From: Methanomicrobiales archaeon HGW-Methanomicrobiales-3
GTDB lineage: Archaea > Halobacteriota > Methanomicrobia > Methanomicrobiales > Methanospirillaceae
DNA: 64,000 bases
NCBI GenBank assembly: GCA_002839605.1
Contig: PGYK01000006.1
Span: 1-64,000, forward strand
Direction of reading: 5' to 3'
In this document: positions 48,077-57,220 of the stretch, in pieces
How positions within the stretch are numbered: the stretch's first letter is position 1
Layout of the letters: each line of letters opens with the position of its first letter
The notes under the pieces: generated by a model
The model's input: only the letters and a program-made list of their open reading frames with translations
Database searches by the model: none
What the model was told of the DNA's origin: nothing
Program-made: the position numbers and the translations under genes

Positions 48077-49203
48077 CCTTCTTCTGCTGGGAATCCATGT
48101 ATGCCGAACGTGTCGGCGGGCTTGCAAGCGCAGCCACCAACCTTGCCGAGACCCTGGTTAAGCAGAACCACGAGGTCCACTTCTTCACGCGGGGGAACAT
48201 CCCCGACCAGACCATCAACGGCGTGGAGTACCACTACTGCCGCCCGGCCGGGGATAATATTGTAACCTACTGCGATATCATGAGCAACCAGATGGTGGAG
48301 CAGTTCGAGACGTTCGATGCCCGGCACAAGTTCGACTTTCTCCATTTCCATGACTGGCACCCGGTCCAGGCCCTCCACCAGCTTAAGGACCGGAACACCA
48401 TCCTCACCTTCCACTCCACCGAATTTGGCAGGAACGGCAACCAGTTCGGGGACTGGTGGGAGTTCAAGGAGATCTCCGGAAAGGAATGGTATGGCGGCCT
48501 TATTGCAAAACAGGTGACCGCGGTCTCTTCGACCATGAAGAACGAGGTGGAACACTTGTACAACATCCCCGACTGGAAGTGCCGCGTGATCCCAAACGGC
48601 GTGGTGCCCCAGCAGTACCGTGCGGAAGGGATCGATCCGGGCGAGGTGAAGAAAGCCTACGGCATCCACCCGTTCGCCCCGCTCATCCTCTTCATCGGGA
48701 GGCTCGTGTACCAGAAAGGCCCTGACCTGTTCATCGAAGCGATCCGGGAGGTCTGCCGGCACCGGTGGGACGCACAGGTCATCGTTGCCGGGGGTGGCGA
48801 TATGCGCCAGTATCTCGAATCCCGGGCAGCGGACCTGCCGGTGAACTTTGTCGGGTACATCCCTGACTCGGAGTATATCCGGCTCCTCAATGCCTGTGAT
48901 CTCGTGGTCATCCCGAGCAGGAACGAGCCGTTCGGCCTTGTCCTGCTTGAAGCCTGGAGCGCGGAGAAGTGCGTGGTGGCTTCCGATGTCGGGGGTCTGG
49001 GGGAGAATATTGACGCGTTCGTCAACGGGATCAAGACTGACGTATCGCCCGAATCCCTCGCGTGGGGGATCAGAACCATGATTGATGAGCCGTGGAACGC
49101 CGGGGCACTCGGGATGCGGGGACGCCGGAAAGTTGACCGGGTCTTCCTCTGGGGCCCCATCGTTGAGCAGCTGACCGACACCTATGCCCGGGTCGTGGCA
49201 TGA
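48058..49203 (+). CDS. Family 4 glycosyltransferase, glycogen-synthase-like
   Basis: A GT-B fold glycosyltransferase, 381 residues. The N-terminal half has GGLASAATNLAETL (acceptor side) and HFHDWHPVQAL; the C-terminal half has the donor-site phrase GRLVYQKGPDLF and the E-x7-E type motif NEPFGLVLLEAW. It most likely makes alpha-glucan from a nucleotide sugar. The first 19 bases overlap the GH57 gene, so synthesis and remodelling are coupled. The specificity is inferred from the neighbourhood. Confidence 0.9.
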   Translation: MESYKVAFFCWESMYAERVGGLASAATNLAETLVKQNHEVHFFTRGNIPDQTINGVEYHYCRPAGDNIVTYCDIMSNQMVEQFETFDARHKFDFLHFHDWHPVQALHQLKDRNTILTFHSTEFGRNGNQFGDWWEFKEISGKEWYGGLIAKQVTAVSSTMKNEVEHLYNIPDWKCRVIPNGVVPQQYRAEGIDPGEVKKAYGIHPFAPLILFIGRLVYQKGPDLFIEAIREVCRHRWDAQVIVAGGGDMRQYLESRAADLPVNFVGYIPDSEYIRLLNACDLVVIPSRNEPFGLVLLEAWSAEKCVVASDVGGLGENIDAFVNGIKTDVSPESLAWGIRTMIDEPWNAGALGMRGRRKVDRVFLWGPIVEQLTDTYARVVA

Positions 49204-49319
49204 ACCGGCAGTGGGGCCGGCTGCTGACGGCACCTGTTTTTTTCATCTGCCGAATGGTGCATTCACAATACCGGTACAGGAAAGGATGATCCGGTAAGAG
49301 ATCATGGAAGTGAGCCTGC

Positions 49320-50282
49320 ATGCACCCCCCGAACTTCAAGGACACGATTGCATCTTCGCCCTGTATCTTCACGATCGGCGTGGCCGGGGACAGCGGATCC
49401 GGTAAGACAACCTTCACGCAGGGGATCCGGAAGATCTTCGGCAGTGACCTTGTCTCGACCATCACGCTTGACGATTACCACGCGCTTGACCGGAAAGCAC
49501 GGGAAGAGCAGGGAATCACGGCTTTGCACCCGAAAGCCAACCGGATCGACGTGCTCGAACAGGACCTTATCCAGCTGCGCCTGGGTGTCCCCATCGAGAA
49601 ACCGGTGTACAACCATGCCACCGGCACCTTCGATCCCCCGGTGATATTCCGGCCAAAGAAGATCCTCATCTTAGAAGGCCTGCACACGTTCTCCACGCCA
49701 ACCCTCCGGAAGTACCTGGATTTCTGCCTCTTTGTCAACCCGGAGCGGGAGGTGAAATATGACTGGAAGATACGGCGGGATGTGGAGAAGCGGGGATATA
49801 CGCGCGACGAGGTCATGGCCGAAATCCGCGAGCGGGAGCCGGACTATGCCCAGTACGTGCTCCCCCAGAAATCGTTTGCAGATGCGGTCATCACCATCGG
49901 CTACTCGGAGTACGGAAGGAGCCTCGGGCAGGAACGCAACGTGTACCGCATCACCCTTGCCCAGAAGAAGCTGCGCCAGAGCATCGAGGATATCGACCTC
50001 TCGCTTGACCTTTACTCCATCCTCTCCTTATCGGAACGGAACTTCTCGCTCAAATTCTTAACCAGCGAGCATGACGGTCACCAGATGGGGGAACTCGTCA
50101 TAGACGGGGAACTGAGCGGGCACGTGGTCGAGCGACTCGAGCACAGCATCGAACGCCAGACCCGGGTCCACCCGATTGCCATCTTCCGCAACCGGGAATA
50201 CGTAACTGCCGGAGACCTTGCCCAGCTGATCGTCTGCTGGCGAATCATCCACCGGCGCATCTTCATGGAGTCCTGCCGGTGA
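49320..50282 (+). CDS. prk: Phosphoribulokinase (archaeal type)
   Basis: A 320-residue P-loop kinase. The Walker A GDSGSGKTT (about 22-30), the DDYHALDR motif with the catalytic Asp (about 51-58), EQDLIQLRLG and FLFVNPE-like LDFCLFVNPERE match phosphoribulokinase rather than uridine kinase. The enzyme converts ribulose 5-phosphate to ribulose 1,5-bisphosphate using ATP. A homologue in Methanospirillum was shown to work with RuBisCO in the reductive hexulose-phosphate pathway. No RuBisCO gene lies in the window. Confidence 0.9.
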   Translation: MHPPNFKDTIASSPCIFTIGVAGDSGSGKTTFTQGIRKIFGSDLVSTITLDDYHALDRKAREEQGITALHPKANRIDVLEQDLIQLRLGVPIEKPVYNHATGTFDPPVIFRPKKILILEGLHTFSTPTLRKYLDFCLFVNPEREVKYDWKIRRDVEKRGYTRDEVMAEIREREPDYAQYVLPQKSFADAVITIGYSEYGRSLGQERNVYRITLAQKKLRQSIEDIDLSLDLYSILSLSERNFSLKFLTSEHDGHQMGELVIDGELSGHVVERLEHSIERQTRVHPIAIFRNREYVTAGDLAQLIVCWRIIHRRIFMESCR

Positions 50283-50384
50283 TGAGATGTATCTCCTGCG
50301 GGATTTTTCAAAGAATCGTTATCCGGCAACCGCAATGCGCATATAGCAGTGCAGAATATCATGAACACAGGAGTAAAAGAGAGC

Positions 50385-51425
50385 ATGAAGCGAATCGGAG
50401 TGCTGACAGGAGGGGGTGACTGTCCCGGACTCAATGCGGTGATCCGTGCCGTTGTCCGCTCGGGGCTGCCGCATGGTTTTGAGACGATCGGGATACGGAA
50501 CGGGTGGCAGGGGCTCATTGACGGGGATGTTGAGCCGCTGACTGACTTCTCGGTCTCGGGCATCCTCCCAAAAGGCGGGACCATCCTTGGCACATCACGG
50601 ATTAACCCGCTTGAGAAGACCGCCGATTTCCAGAAGATTAAAGCCAACATGAAAAAATTCGGTATCCACGCGCTCGTCGTCATTGGTGGTGACGGCACCC
50701 TCTCGGCAGCCCGCGATGTGGCAGGCGAAGGCATCAGCCTCGTCGGGGTTCCCAAGACCATCGACAACGACATCTCCGGCACCGATGTCACCTTCGGGTT
50801 CGATACCGCGGTTGCCACCGTCACCGAAGCCATCGACCGGCTCCATACCACTGCCGAATCCCACCACCGGATTATTGTCGTGGAAGTGATGGGCCGCAAC
50901 GTTGGATGGATTGCCGTCACTGCCGGCCTTGCCGGGGGAGCAGACGAGATCCTGATCCCCGAGATCCATACCACCATGGACGAGGTCTGTAACAACCTGA
51001 TGGCCAGGTACCGGTCCGGCAAGAAGTTCTCGATCGTTGTGGTTGCAGAAGGGGTGAACCGGGAGACGCTCGGGCTCCCACCGGTGCCGGAGGACCTGCG
51101 GGACGAGTGCGGTCATGAGAAGTTCGTGGGCATAGCAAACATGCTCGGAAAAGAGATCGAGAGCCGGATCGGGATCGAGACCCGGGTCACCATCCTTGGC
51201 CACGTCCAGCGGGGCGGTTCCCCTACCGCGTATGACCGGGTCCTTGCCACCCGGTACGGGGTTGCCGCAGTGGATCTCATCAGCACAGAAAGATTCGGCA
51301 GGATGGTTGCGCTCCGGGGTAACGAGATCATCGACATCCCGCTTGAGGACGCGGTGGCGCACTTGAAGACCGTGGACCCTGCCTTTTACCGGATGGCAAA
51401 GACCGTGATTGGGGGCATGCAATGA
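50385..51425 (+). CDS. pfkA: PfkA-type 6-phosphofructokinase
   Basis: A 346-residue enzyme phosphorylating fructose 6-phosphate. ATG 50385 has GGAG 11 bases upstream. The start is KRIGVLTGGGDCPGLNAVIR. At positions matching E. coli 104 and 124 it has Gly104 (GGDGT) and Lys124 (PKTIDND). In this family Gly104 indicates ATP as phosphoryl donor while Asp104 indicates pyrophosphate; Lys124 occurs in pyrophosphate enzymes and also in group III ATP enzymes. ATP is therefore the better prediction. PfkA-type enzymes are rare in archaea. It overlaps the cupin isomerase gene by four bases. Confidence 0.93.
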   Translation: MKRIGVLTGGGDCPGLNAVIRAVVRSGLPHGFETIGIRNGWQGLIDGDVEPLTDFSVSGILPKGGTILGTSRINPLEKTADFQKIKANMKKFGIHALVVIGGDGTLSAARDVAGEGISLVGVPKTIDNDISGTDVTFGFDTAVATVTEAIDRLHTTAESHHRIIVVEVMGRNVGWIAVTAGLAGGADEILIPEIHTTMDEVCNNLMARYRSGKKFSIVVVAEGVNRETLGLPPVPEDLRDECGHEKFVGIANMLGKEIESRIGIETRVTILGHVQRGGSPTAYDRVLATRYGVAAVDLISTERFGRMVALRGNEIIDIPLEDAVAHLKTVDPAFYRMAKTVIGGMQ

Positions 51426-52171
51426 TCACAAAGGTTGAGGAGATATTCGGCCGGTTCGATCCTGCCCATCCCCGGGTGTACTGGGACGGGCCAATCCAGG
51501 AGCCGGAATTACGGATGGCCGATGACCTCAAAGGGATCTTTGCGAGGATGGACTGTTCCGCATCCGGCCCGCTCTATGCCATGTTCCGCGATCTTGCAAA
51601 GTCAGCAGCAGACCGCTGGTGGCTGGAACAGAACGACCTCCGGTACGACATTACGGTTATCCCGCCCCGTATCATCTGTGGTGAGTTTGTCAAGACCAAG
51701 GGTCATTACCACCCGAAAAACGAGGCTGGAAGAGGATTTCCGGAGGTGTATGAGGTTCTCAAAGGAACTGCCCATTACCTTCTCCAGCGGGAGGACACAA
51801 CCGATGTCGTGCTGGTTGTGGCAACCTCAGGTGACGTGGTGGTTGTCCCGCCGGGGTACGGGCATGTCACCATCAACCCGACAACCGACCAGGCGCTTCA
51901 CATGGCTAACATCGTCTCGTCCCGTTTCGCCAGCGATTATTCAAAATACGTAAACAAAAAAGGGGCCGCGTACTACGAGATGGCGGACGGCTCGTGGGTG
52001 AAGAACCGTGCCTACAAAAAAGGTGCGCCGCTCCGGCGCGTTGAAGCCGGTCGTGTGAGGACGGGCATTACCGGGCTGACATCCCCGCTCTACCGGCTCA
52101 TTGCAAGGCGCGATCCCGTGCTTGAGTTTCTGAATCATCCGGAGAAATTCTCCGTTGCTCTGGACAGGTGA
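51422..52171 (+). CDS. Cupin-type glucose-6-phosphate isomerase
   Basis: A 249-residue cupin isomerase interconverting glucose 6-phosphate and fructose 6-phosphate with a bound metal. The cupin metal signature GHYHPKNEAG with its two His and the Glu, plus PPGYGHVTINP with the third His, is intact. This is the archaeal metal-dependent form, unrelated to classical Pgi. ATGA overlap with pfkA indicates one operon: prk-pfkA-isomerase, all connecting sugar phosphates. Confidence 0.93.
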   Translation: MITKVEEIFGRFDPAHPRVYWDGPIQEPELRMADDLKGIFARMDCSASGPLYAMFRDLAKSAADRWWLEQNDLRYDITVIPPRIICGEFVKTKGHYHPKNEAGRGFPEVYEVLKGTAHYLLQREDTTDVVLVVATSGDVVVVPPGYGHVTINPTTDQALHMANIVSSRFASDYSKYVNKKGAAYYEMADGSWVKNRAYKKGAPLRRVEAGRVRTGITGLTSPLYRLIARRDPVLEFLNHPEKFSVALDR

Positions 52172-52228
52172 GCATGAATTGATCCGGTTCACACGCAGTT
52201 GATGGAAACCGGCAAATAATTATTTCAA

Positions 52229-52572
52229 CTGTCTTGATCCGCCGCGGGGGTGCCCCGTCGGGGGCGGCGGGGTTCATCATTTCCGGGGGTATGGGGGTCT
52301 CAACCCCCATAATCTATTCTTCTGGAAATCCATTTTTCATGGGAAATACTAACCACCCTTCTGGATTCGATTGCGATGAAACCACGGGCGCTCGGGGTCT
52401 CATCGACCCTCGCCCCGTGGAGCAGACCGTAAATGGGCGCCTGCTACTAAATGATAGAACCGTGGGTCAAGGGGGCTTGCCCCCTTGGGGAGCCTCCCTC
52501 CTCTTTAGGTAGAGAGGGGGTCACCCTCGCAATTCCACAAATGACACTGTGGGAATGATTTCCCATGAAAAT
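52229..52572 (-). repeat. Family A intergenic repeat, copy A3 (both modules)
   Basis: Copy A3, oriented leftward between convergent genes. Module 1 spans 52333-52572, bounded by an inverted TTTTCATGGGAAAT pair (52334-52347 and 52558-52571). It shares with A2 the blocks 52511-52562 and 52382-52428 in reverse order and strand. Module 2 follows to 52229, with the small ATTATGGGGG hairpin (52295-52316) and the GC hairpin 52240-52270. No coding frame is present. Confidence 0.78.
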
Positions 52573-52689
52573 AACTGAATATGGTTAAAAATCTCTCTAA
52601 AACGAATGACGTTCCGGTTATTTTTCATGCTTCGGGTGTGAACTCCCGTTCATGTGCGATTTTACAGGGCTTTTTTTTTAAATACGTTT

Positions 52690-52830
52690 TTCCGGAAGGA
52701 GGTCTTCCCATGAAAAAATATAATCAAAAAGCATTACCAGAAATTTTGTAAGTTTATTGCGATGCTTGCCGCCGCCCCGATGGGCGCCCCGCGGCGGCCT
52801 CAATTCGGTTTCCCATGAAATACCTCGCCG
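52690..52830 (+). repeat. Family A module 2 with flanking boundary motifs, copy A6
   Basis: TTCCCATGAAAAA at 52707-52719 and TTTCCCATGAAA at 52809-52820 flank a GC hairpin (52768-52798) that matches the A1 hairpin and ends with the same CTCAATTCGGTTT. The copy lies in the same convergent spacer as A3 but in opposite orientation. The spacer 52172-53085 holds no gene. Confidence 0.7.
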
Positions 52831-53085
52831 AGTTGATCTGTCCGAGGGCCCCCCATGCACACCATATGGGGCACAATCGCTTCCGCAGCCCGACCATTGT
52901 GCGACGCTCTTGGGCCTTGCCGCCCCCATAAGACGCGCAAGGATACGGGCGAGGACGTCTGTTTACTTGCCGGGCATTTTCATTCTTCAAGTGTGAACCT
53001 TACCCGTTCATGCCCGTTTCTACAGTATTACAAAAGAGTCCCCGATCTCCGGCATCCCTGATACAGGGATACCAAAGACCCTCAG

Positions 53086-54393
53086 TTACCATTTCCAGTT
53101 CAGCAGGATCGGCAGGATGACCACGGCAAGAAGGATAGCGAGCATGCCGTACGAGATGGCGCTGACCACCGAACCGGCGTACTGGAGCCAGCCCCGCCGG
53201 TCCATGAGCCGCTCGATTCCTTCCTTGAGAATATATCCCCCGTCCAGCGGGATGAGCGGGAGGGCATTGAAGGTTCCGACAACAAAGTTGAACCACCCGC
53301 ACCAGAAGAGGATCTGGATAACAAACCAGAACCCGGCAAACGGCACTTCCCACATCGTGCTGTCAACAGAATCGATCGTCAGCAGCCCGAAATGGCCCCA
53401 GCTGACCGGTTCCATGATCGTGTAGATGGGCGTTGCGAGCAGGATGATGACCCCGAGCGGAGTAGAGAGCAGGCCAAACTGCTCCTTGACAAGCGGCGCA
53501 TCGTAATAACTCACGCCCATGAACCCGCTCGTCTTGTCGCTCATCTCCGCCGGCCATGCGGCAAGCGTCAGCTGGTATTCGGTTGCAACCCCCTTGTGCT
53601 CGACAATGACGGGGATACGGTCGCCGGGCACCGTTTTGTCAAGGACAGCGGTTACATCCGCACGGTCACTGATCAGGACCCCGTTGACTTCCTTAATGAT
53701 CGAATTGGGCGGTATCCCGGCAAGGTGTGCCGGATTGTCCACATACACGGCCTTGACCAGCGGGGTATTGATGGGGACCGCAAACCCGAGCAGGGCGATC
53801 ATCAGGGCAAAACAGAGGATCCCGGCTAGGATGTTGTTGGTGATACCGGCCCCGAACATCCGCATCTTGGGAAGGCCTGTTGAGCGTTCCTGGTCCTCTT
53901 CGTCCGGCTCGACAAAAGCGCCGATGGGAATGACCGCAAGAAGGATCCCCATCGATTTTACCCGGATGCCTTCCACCCGGCAGAGGATGGCGTGACCGAA
54001 CTCGTGGACAACCATGGTGACAAGGAGCCCGAACCAGACCGCAAAGGTGAACGGGATGAAATCGTTGACTCCCGGTATGGCAAGCACGTTCTTGGGATCG
54101 TTTGCCATCGTCAGTTCCGGTTGCTGGACCATGATATGCAGAATGGAGATGATGAGCATCAGGGTCATTAAGACAGAGACCAGCACCACCATGACCACGC
54201 CGATCGTGCCGTACACCCGGAGGAACCGGGAAAACGGGATTGCCCGGTCAAAGAAACCGATCCGGTCCGTCTTGACTGCCATCAGCGGACCGTAAAAGGT
54301 GATGTGGTCCTGCCAGAGACTCTTCTTATGAATGATGAAAGCAGCAAGGGCGTACGCGATTACGAGAAGAGCGATAAGGAGGATCCAGTCCAT
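53086..54393 (-). CDS. Site-2 protease family (M50) membrane metallopeptidase
   Basis: A 435-residue intramembrane zinc protease; the ATG at 54393 (MDWILLIALLV) is preferred. Zinc motif HEFGH, within a membrane segment, is at about residue 137. A PDZ-like domain follows (about 230-320: AVYVDNPAHLAGIPPNSIIKEVNG), and the second zinc-ligand motif NALPLIPLDGG is in a late segment. It probably cleaves membrane-bound regulators. Orientation suggests an independent unit, convergent with the isomerase gene and 80 bases from rnhB. Confidence 0.93.
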   Translation of the reverse strand: MDWILLIALLVIAYALAAFIIHKKSLWQDHITFYGPLMAVKTDRIGFFDRAIPFSRFLRVYGTIGVVMVVLVSVLMTLMLIISILHIMVQQPELTMANDPKNVLAIPGVNDFIPFTFAVWFGLLVTMVVHEFGHAILCRVEGIRVKSMGILLAVIPIGAFVEPDEEDQERSTGLPKMRMFGAGITNNILAGILCFALMIALLGFAVPINTPLVKAVYVDNPAHLAGIPPNSIIKEVNGVLISDRADVTAVLDKTVPGDRIPVIVEHKGVATEYQLTLAAWPAEMSDKTSGFMGVSYYDAPLVKEQFGLLSTPLGVIILLATPIYTIMEPVSWGHFGLLTIDSVDSTMWEVPFAGFWFVIQILFWCGWFNFVVGTFNALPLIPLDGGYILKEGIERLMDRRGWLQYAGSVVSAISYGMLAILLAVVILPILLNWKW

Positions 54394-54472
54394 TATAGAA
54401 TTATGGCATTTCGGGTCACATAAAGGAATGGCTGGTGCCAAAAATTATTGGGATGGGGATCCCTGGCAGGCG

Positions 54473-55111
54473 TTAAAAATCGCCAAGGCTGCTCTGGGTT
54501 TTCTTTGCAAGGAGCGCACTCACCGTCTTCCAGCTCTTCCGGGCAATGGGCGGGGGAACGCGGTGATCGTCGATATATTCGCTCAGGTACCGGATCGTGA
54601 CCGGATCCGACGGGTACCCGCTGCCGATCACCCCGTGTTTTTTTGCAAGGGTGCGGATTGCCCGGTCCCGGGTAACCTTTGCCACAATACTTGCCGCCGA
54701 GACCACCGCAAACTTCTCATCGGCATGGTGCTCGGATACGATCTCGCAGGCATGCTCAAGGTTGCACCGGACCATCTCGGCATAGCGGAAGATGTTGACG
54801 TCGCAGGCGTCAACGTACGCGCATGAGGGAGACAGTTTCGAGATCACCTTCGCGTGAGCCCGGGCAACAGCCTGGTTTAAGGTCATCTCCGTCCGGATTG
54901 CATCGATCTCCTGCGCTTCGAGCTTCACAACCGCTACCCGGCACTGTTTTCTGATGATGGGATAGAGGCGCTCGCGCTCTTTTTCGGAGAGGAGTTTTGA
55001 GTCTTTCAGACCAAGACCGGCAAGGCGTTCTTCGTCCCGCACCCCCACGGCGGCAACGACCATGGGGCCCAGCACGGAACCTTTCCCCGCCTCATCCACT
55101 CCGCAGATCAC
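54473..55111 (-). CDS. rnhB: Ribonuclease HII
   Basis: A type 2 RNase H, about 212 residues, cleaving RNA in RNA-DNA hybrids. The metal-binding DEAGKGSVLGPMV with Asp-Glu, the GLKDSKLL motif and YVDACDV with Asp are present. The start is read as GTG 55111 (MICGVDEAGKG); a TTG at 55132 is possible. It lies in the opposite direction to the TrkA gene with about 55 bases between, so the promoters are divergent. Confidence 0.93.
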   Translation of the reverse strand: MICGVDEAGKGSVLGPMVVAAVGVRDEERLAGLGLKDSKLLSEKERERLYPIIRKQCRVAVVKLEAQEIDAIRTEMTLNQAVARAHAKVISKLSPSCAYVDACDVNIFRYAEMVRCNLEHACEIVSEHHADEKFAVVSAASIVAKVTRDRAIRTLAKKHGVIGSGYPSDPVTIRYLSEYIDDHRVPPPIARKSWKTVSALLAKKTQSSLGDF

Positions 55112-55166
55112 AAAAGATAGGTTGATGCGCAAAATATTTCAATCCGGGTGATGGAAACCGGTAGTA

Positions 55167-55835
55167 ATGTACATCATCATCGTTGGGCTCGGCGGAATTG
55201 GCAGGAATCTCGCAAGACTGGGCGTGGAACACGCCCACAATGTGGTCGTCATCGACCAGGAAGAGGCCCGGTGCAGCGAGCTTTTAGAGCACTACGATGT
55301 ACTGGCAGTTACCGGCAACTCCACCGACAAGACCACCCTTGAGGAGGCCGGCATCGAGCGGGCGGACGCACTGATCGCCACAACCAGCGACGATTCCGTG
55401 AACCTGATGACCTGCTGGCTGGCAAAGAAGTTCCAGGTGCCAAACGTGGTCTCCATCGTGAACCAGCCGTCCCACTCGGACTTTTTTAAAGAAGTGGGCG
55501 TCCGGATCAGCGAGAACCCCGACGAGCTCGTTGCATCCCGCCTCTATTACTGGACCCAGAACCCCCAGCTCCAGCAGCTCGCCTCGATCCCGGGTGGCAC
55601 CATCTTCGAGATCGTCGCCGAGGAAGGGGCCCCGATCGTTGACCACGAGATCCGCGAGCTCAAGGTCAAGGATTTTGTCTTTATTGCCATCCGCAGAGCC
55701 GGCGGCACACTCATCATCCCGAGCGGGAACGTGAAGATCGAAGCCGGGGATATCTTTACCGTGTTCACCAAAAAAGAAGGAGAGGACGACTGCCTGCATC
55801 TCCTCAACAAGCAGCTCAAAAAATCAGCGGAGTGA
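55167..55835 (+). CDS. trkA: TrkA-type potassium channel regulatory subunit
   Basis: A 222-residue protein with an N-terminal RCK/KTN Rossmann domain ([19 protein letters not shown], ending VVIDQEE with the NAD-binding Asp) and a C-terminal TrkA_C domain (about 140-220: [25 protein letters not shown]). It would gate a potassium transporter of the Trk type in response to NAD(H) or nucleotides. No TrkH membrane subunit lies in the window. Its stop overlaps the 3' end of the reductase gene on the other strand by 12 bases. Confidence 0.92.
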   Translation: MYIIIVGLGGIGRNLARLGVEHAHNVVVIDQEEARCSELLEHYDVLAVTGNSTDKTTLEEAGIERADALIATTSDDSVNLMTCWLAKKFQVPNVVSIVNQPSHSDFFKEVGVRISENPDELVASRLYYWTQNPQLQQLASIPGGTIFEIVAEEGAPIVDHEIRELKVKDFVFIAIRRAGGTLIIPSGNVKIEAGDIFTVFTKKEGEDDCLHLLNKQLKKSAE

Positions 55836-57020
55836 TGCCGCAAGCGCGCCCAACTCGAGCACCAGTTTCGGGTTGGCTTTGATTATCTCTTTTATCAGGT
55901 TCATGGTCGAGAACTCTGCAAGGTTCAGTTTCGAGACCGAGTGGATGATCTCGTTGAGTTTCTCATCGGACTGCCTGATGAGGTACTCCTTGATGTGGTA
56001 ATTGCGCTCGATGGATTTGCCCATCTTCGACGCCCGCCATTCCCGGTCATAGCTCATGAGCGCCTTTTTCGATACATCGCCCTTGCCGATACAGTCCGCT
56101 GCTGTCTCTGCGGCAAGTTTGCCGGTGTACATCGCGTTGTAGATGCCGCCACCAGTAAGCGGGTCAACCACCCGTGCCGCGTCACCCGCGATGACAAGAC
56201 CGTCGGCAACCGTGCATTCGAGCGGGCGGCAGACCGAGACACCGCCGGGGATGTACTCGATGGTCTTGCCGTTCGGGAAGGTCTTCTTGACAAACTTGTC
56301 GAGATAGTCCTTTGCCCGGTGACCCTCGCCGCTCTTTCTCCCCGATATGCCGATACCCACGTTTGCGGTGCGTTTCCCCTTGGGGAAGACCCAGAGGTAC
56401 CCCTCGGGAGCAACATCGTTGCCGAGATAAAAGATGGTTGCACCCGGGTCGATGTCGATGTCGGCCATCACGTACTGGACCGAACTCATGATCTCGCGGA
56501 CGGGAACGGTGGTATCGATCCCGCACCATTTCGAGAACTTGGACTCAACGCCGTCAGCGGCAATGACCACCTGCGCCTTCACGCTCGATACTTTGCCGCA
56601 GTAATCGATCTTTGCGCCTTTGACCACCCCGTCTTCCAGGATCGGGGCACAGGCTCTCGACTTGACCGCCACATCGGCACCGGCCTCAGCCGCTTTCCAG
56701 ACCAGCTCACGGTCGAAGAACTTGCGGTCAAGGACATAGCCGACTTTTCCGCCGGCCATTGCCGATTCGAGTTTCATGAAAAAACCGTCCGGAGCAACGA
56801 TTCCGGCACCGGTCATCTCGGCCGAGATCCAGCGCGGGTCCGGGTCGATGAACTCCTGGAGGGCTTCTTTGCCGATCCCTTCCGCACACCGGACAGGGGC
56901 GCCGATGGCCGGGCGCTTCTCGACGATAAGGGCCGAGAGTCCCTTCTCAACAGCAGTCTTTGCCGCAATCGCCCCGGCAGGCCCGCCGCCGATGACGAGA
57001 ACGTCATACTTATTATTCAT
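55824..57020 (-). CDS. Geranylgeranyl reductase family flavoprotein
   Basis: A 398-residue FAD-dependent reductase starting [21 protein letters not shown], with an FAD-binding GGGPAG and a second [16 protein letters not shown]. The [14 protein letters not shown] region is typical. In archaea these enzymes saturate the geranylgeranyl chains of membrane lipids and take electrons from a ferredoxin. Its start overlaps the adjacent ferredoxin gene by eight bases, which supports a two-protein reductase. The exact lipid substrate is inferred from the family. Confidence 0.92.
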   Translation of the reverse strand: MNNKYDVLVIGGGPAGAIAAKTAVEKGLSALIVEKRPAIGAPVRCAEGIGKEALQEFIDPDPRWISAEMTGAGIVAPDGFFMKLESAMAGGKVGYVLDRKFFDRELVWKAAEAGADVAVKSRACAPILEDGVVKGAKIDYCGKVSSVKAQVVIAADGVESKFSKWCGIDTTVPVREIMSSVQYVMADIDIDPGATIFYLGNDVAPEGYLWVFPKGKRTANVGIGISGRKSGEGHRAKDYLDKFVKKTFPNGKTIEYIPGGVSVCRPLECTVADGLVIAGDAARVVDPLTGGGIYNAMYTGKLAAETAADCIGKGDVSKKALMSYDREWRASKMGKSIERNYHIKEYLIRQSDEKLNEIIHSVSKLNLAEFSTMNLIKEIIKANPKLVLELGALAASLR

Positions 57021-57186
57021 TGGTTACCTCCAGGGCACCAAGGGGGCAGACCTTTGCACAGACACCGCAGCTGGTGCAGGTCTTCTCGACGGATAAATAC
57101 GCGTCGATCAGTTCGAGGGCACCTTCCGGGCAGACCGATACGCAGCATCCGCAGTATCCACAGATATCCCGATGTACTTTGAGCAT
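57013..57186 (-). CDS. Ferredoxin with two [4Fe-4S] clusters
   Basis: A 57-residue protein beginning [15 protein letters not shown] and ending GALEVTNE. Two CxxCxxCxxxCP motifs are complete: [12 protein letters not shown] and [12 protein letters not shown]. It is a small bacterial-type ferredoxin that can carry two [4Fe-4S] clusters. The TAA at 57013-57015 lies inside the start region of the reductase gene, so the two are translationally coupled, and ferredoxin is the probable electron donor for that enzyme. It is short enough to be missed by an ordinary length cut-off. Confidence 0.9.
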   Translation of the reverse strand: MLKVHRDICGYCGCCVSVCPEGALELIDAYLSVEKTCTSCGVCAKVCPLGALEVTNE

Positions 57187-57220
57187 TGCGCATTATGTTG
57201 GCTTTTTCCTTCATTAATTG

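Noticed and set aside
49320-50282. Kinase as uridine kinase
   Set aside because: The length, the DDYHALDR motif and the extended C-terminal domain fit archaeal phosphoribulokinase better, though activity is not proven from sequence.
52229-52572. Family A repeat as a transposase remnant
   Set aside because: No frame within any copy encodes a recognisable transposase or integrase fragment.
55941-57182. Plus-strand frame of 413 codons opposite the geranylgeranyl reductase
   Set aside because: The minus strand encodes a definite flavoprotein and an overlapping ferredoxin; the plus frame has no family-like motif.
57017-57214. A 65-codon frame over the ferredoxin gene
   Set aside because: It is out of frame with the two perfect CxxCxxCxxxCP motifs.
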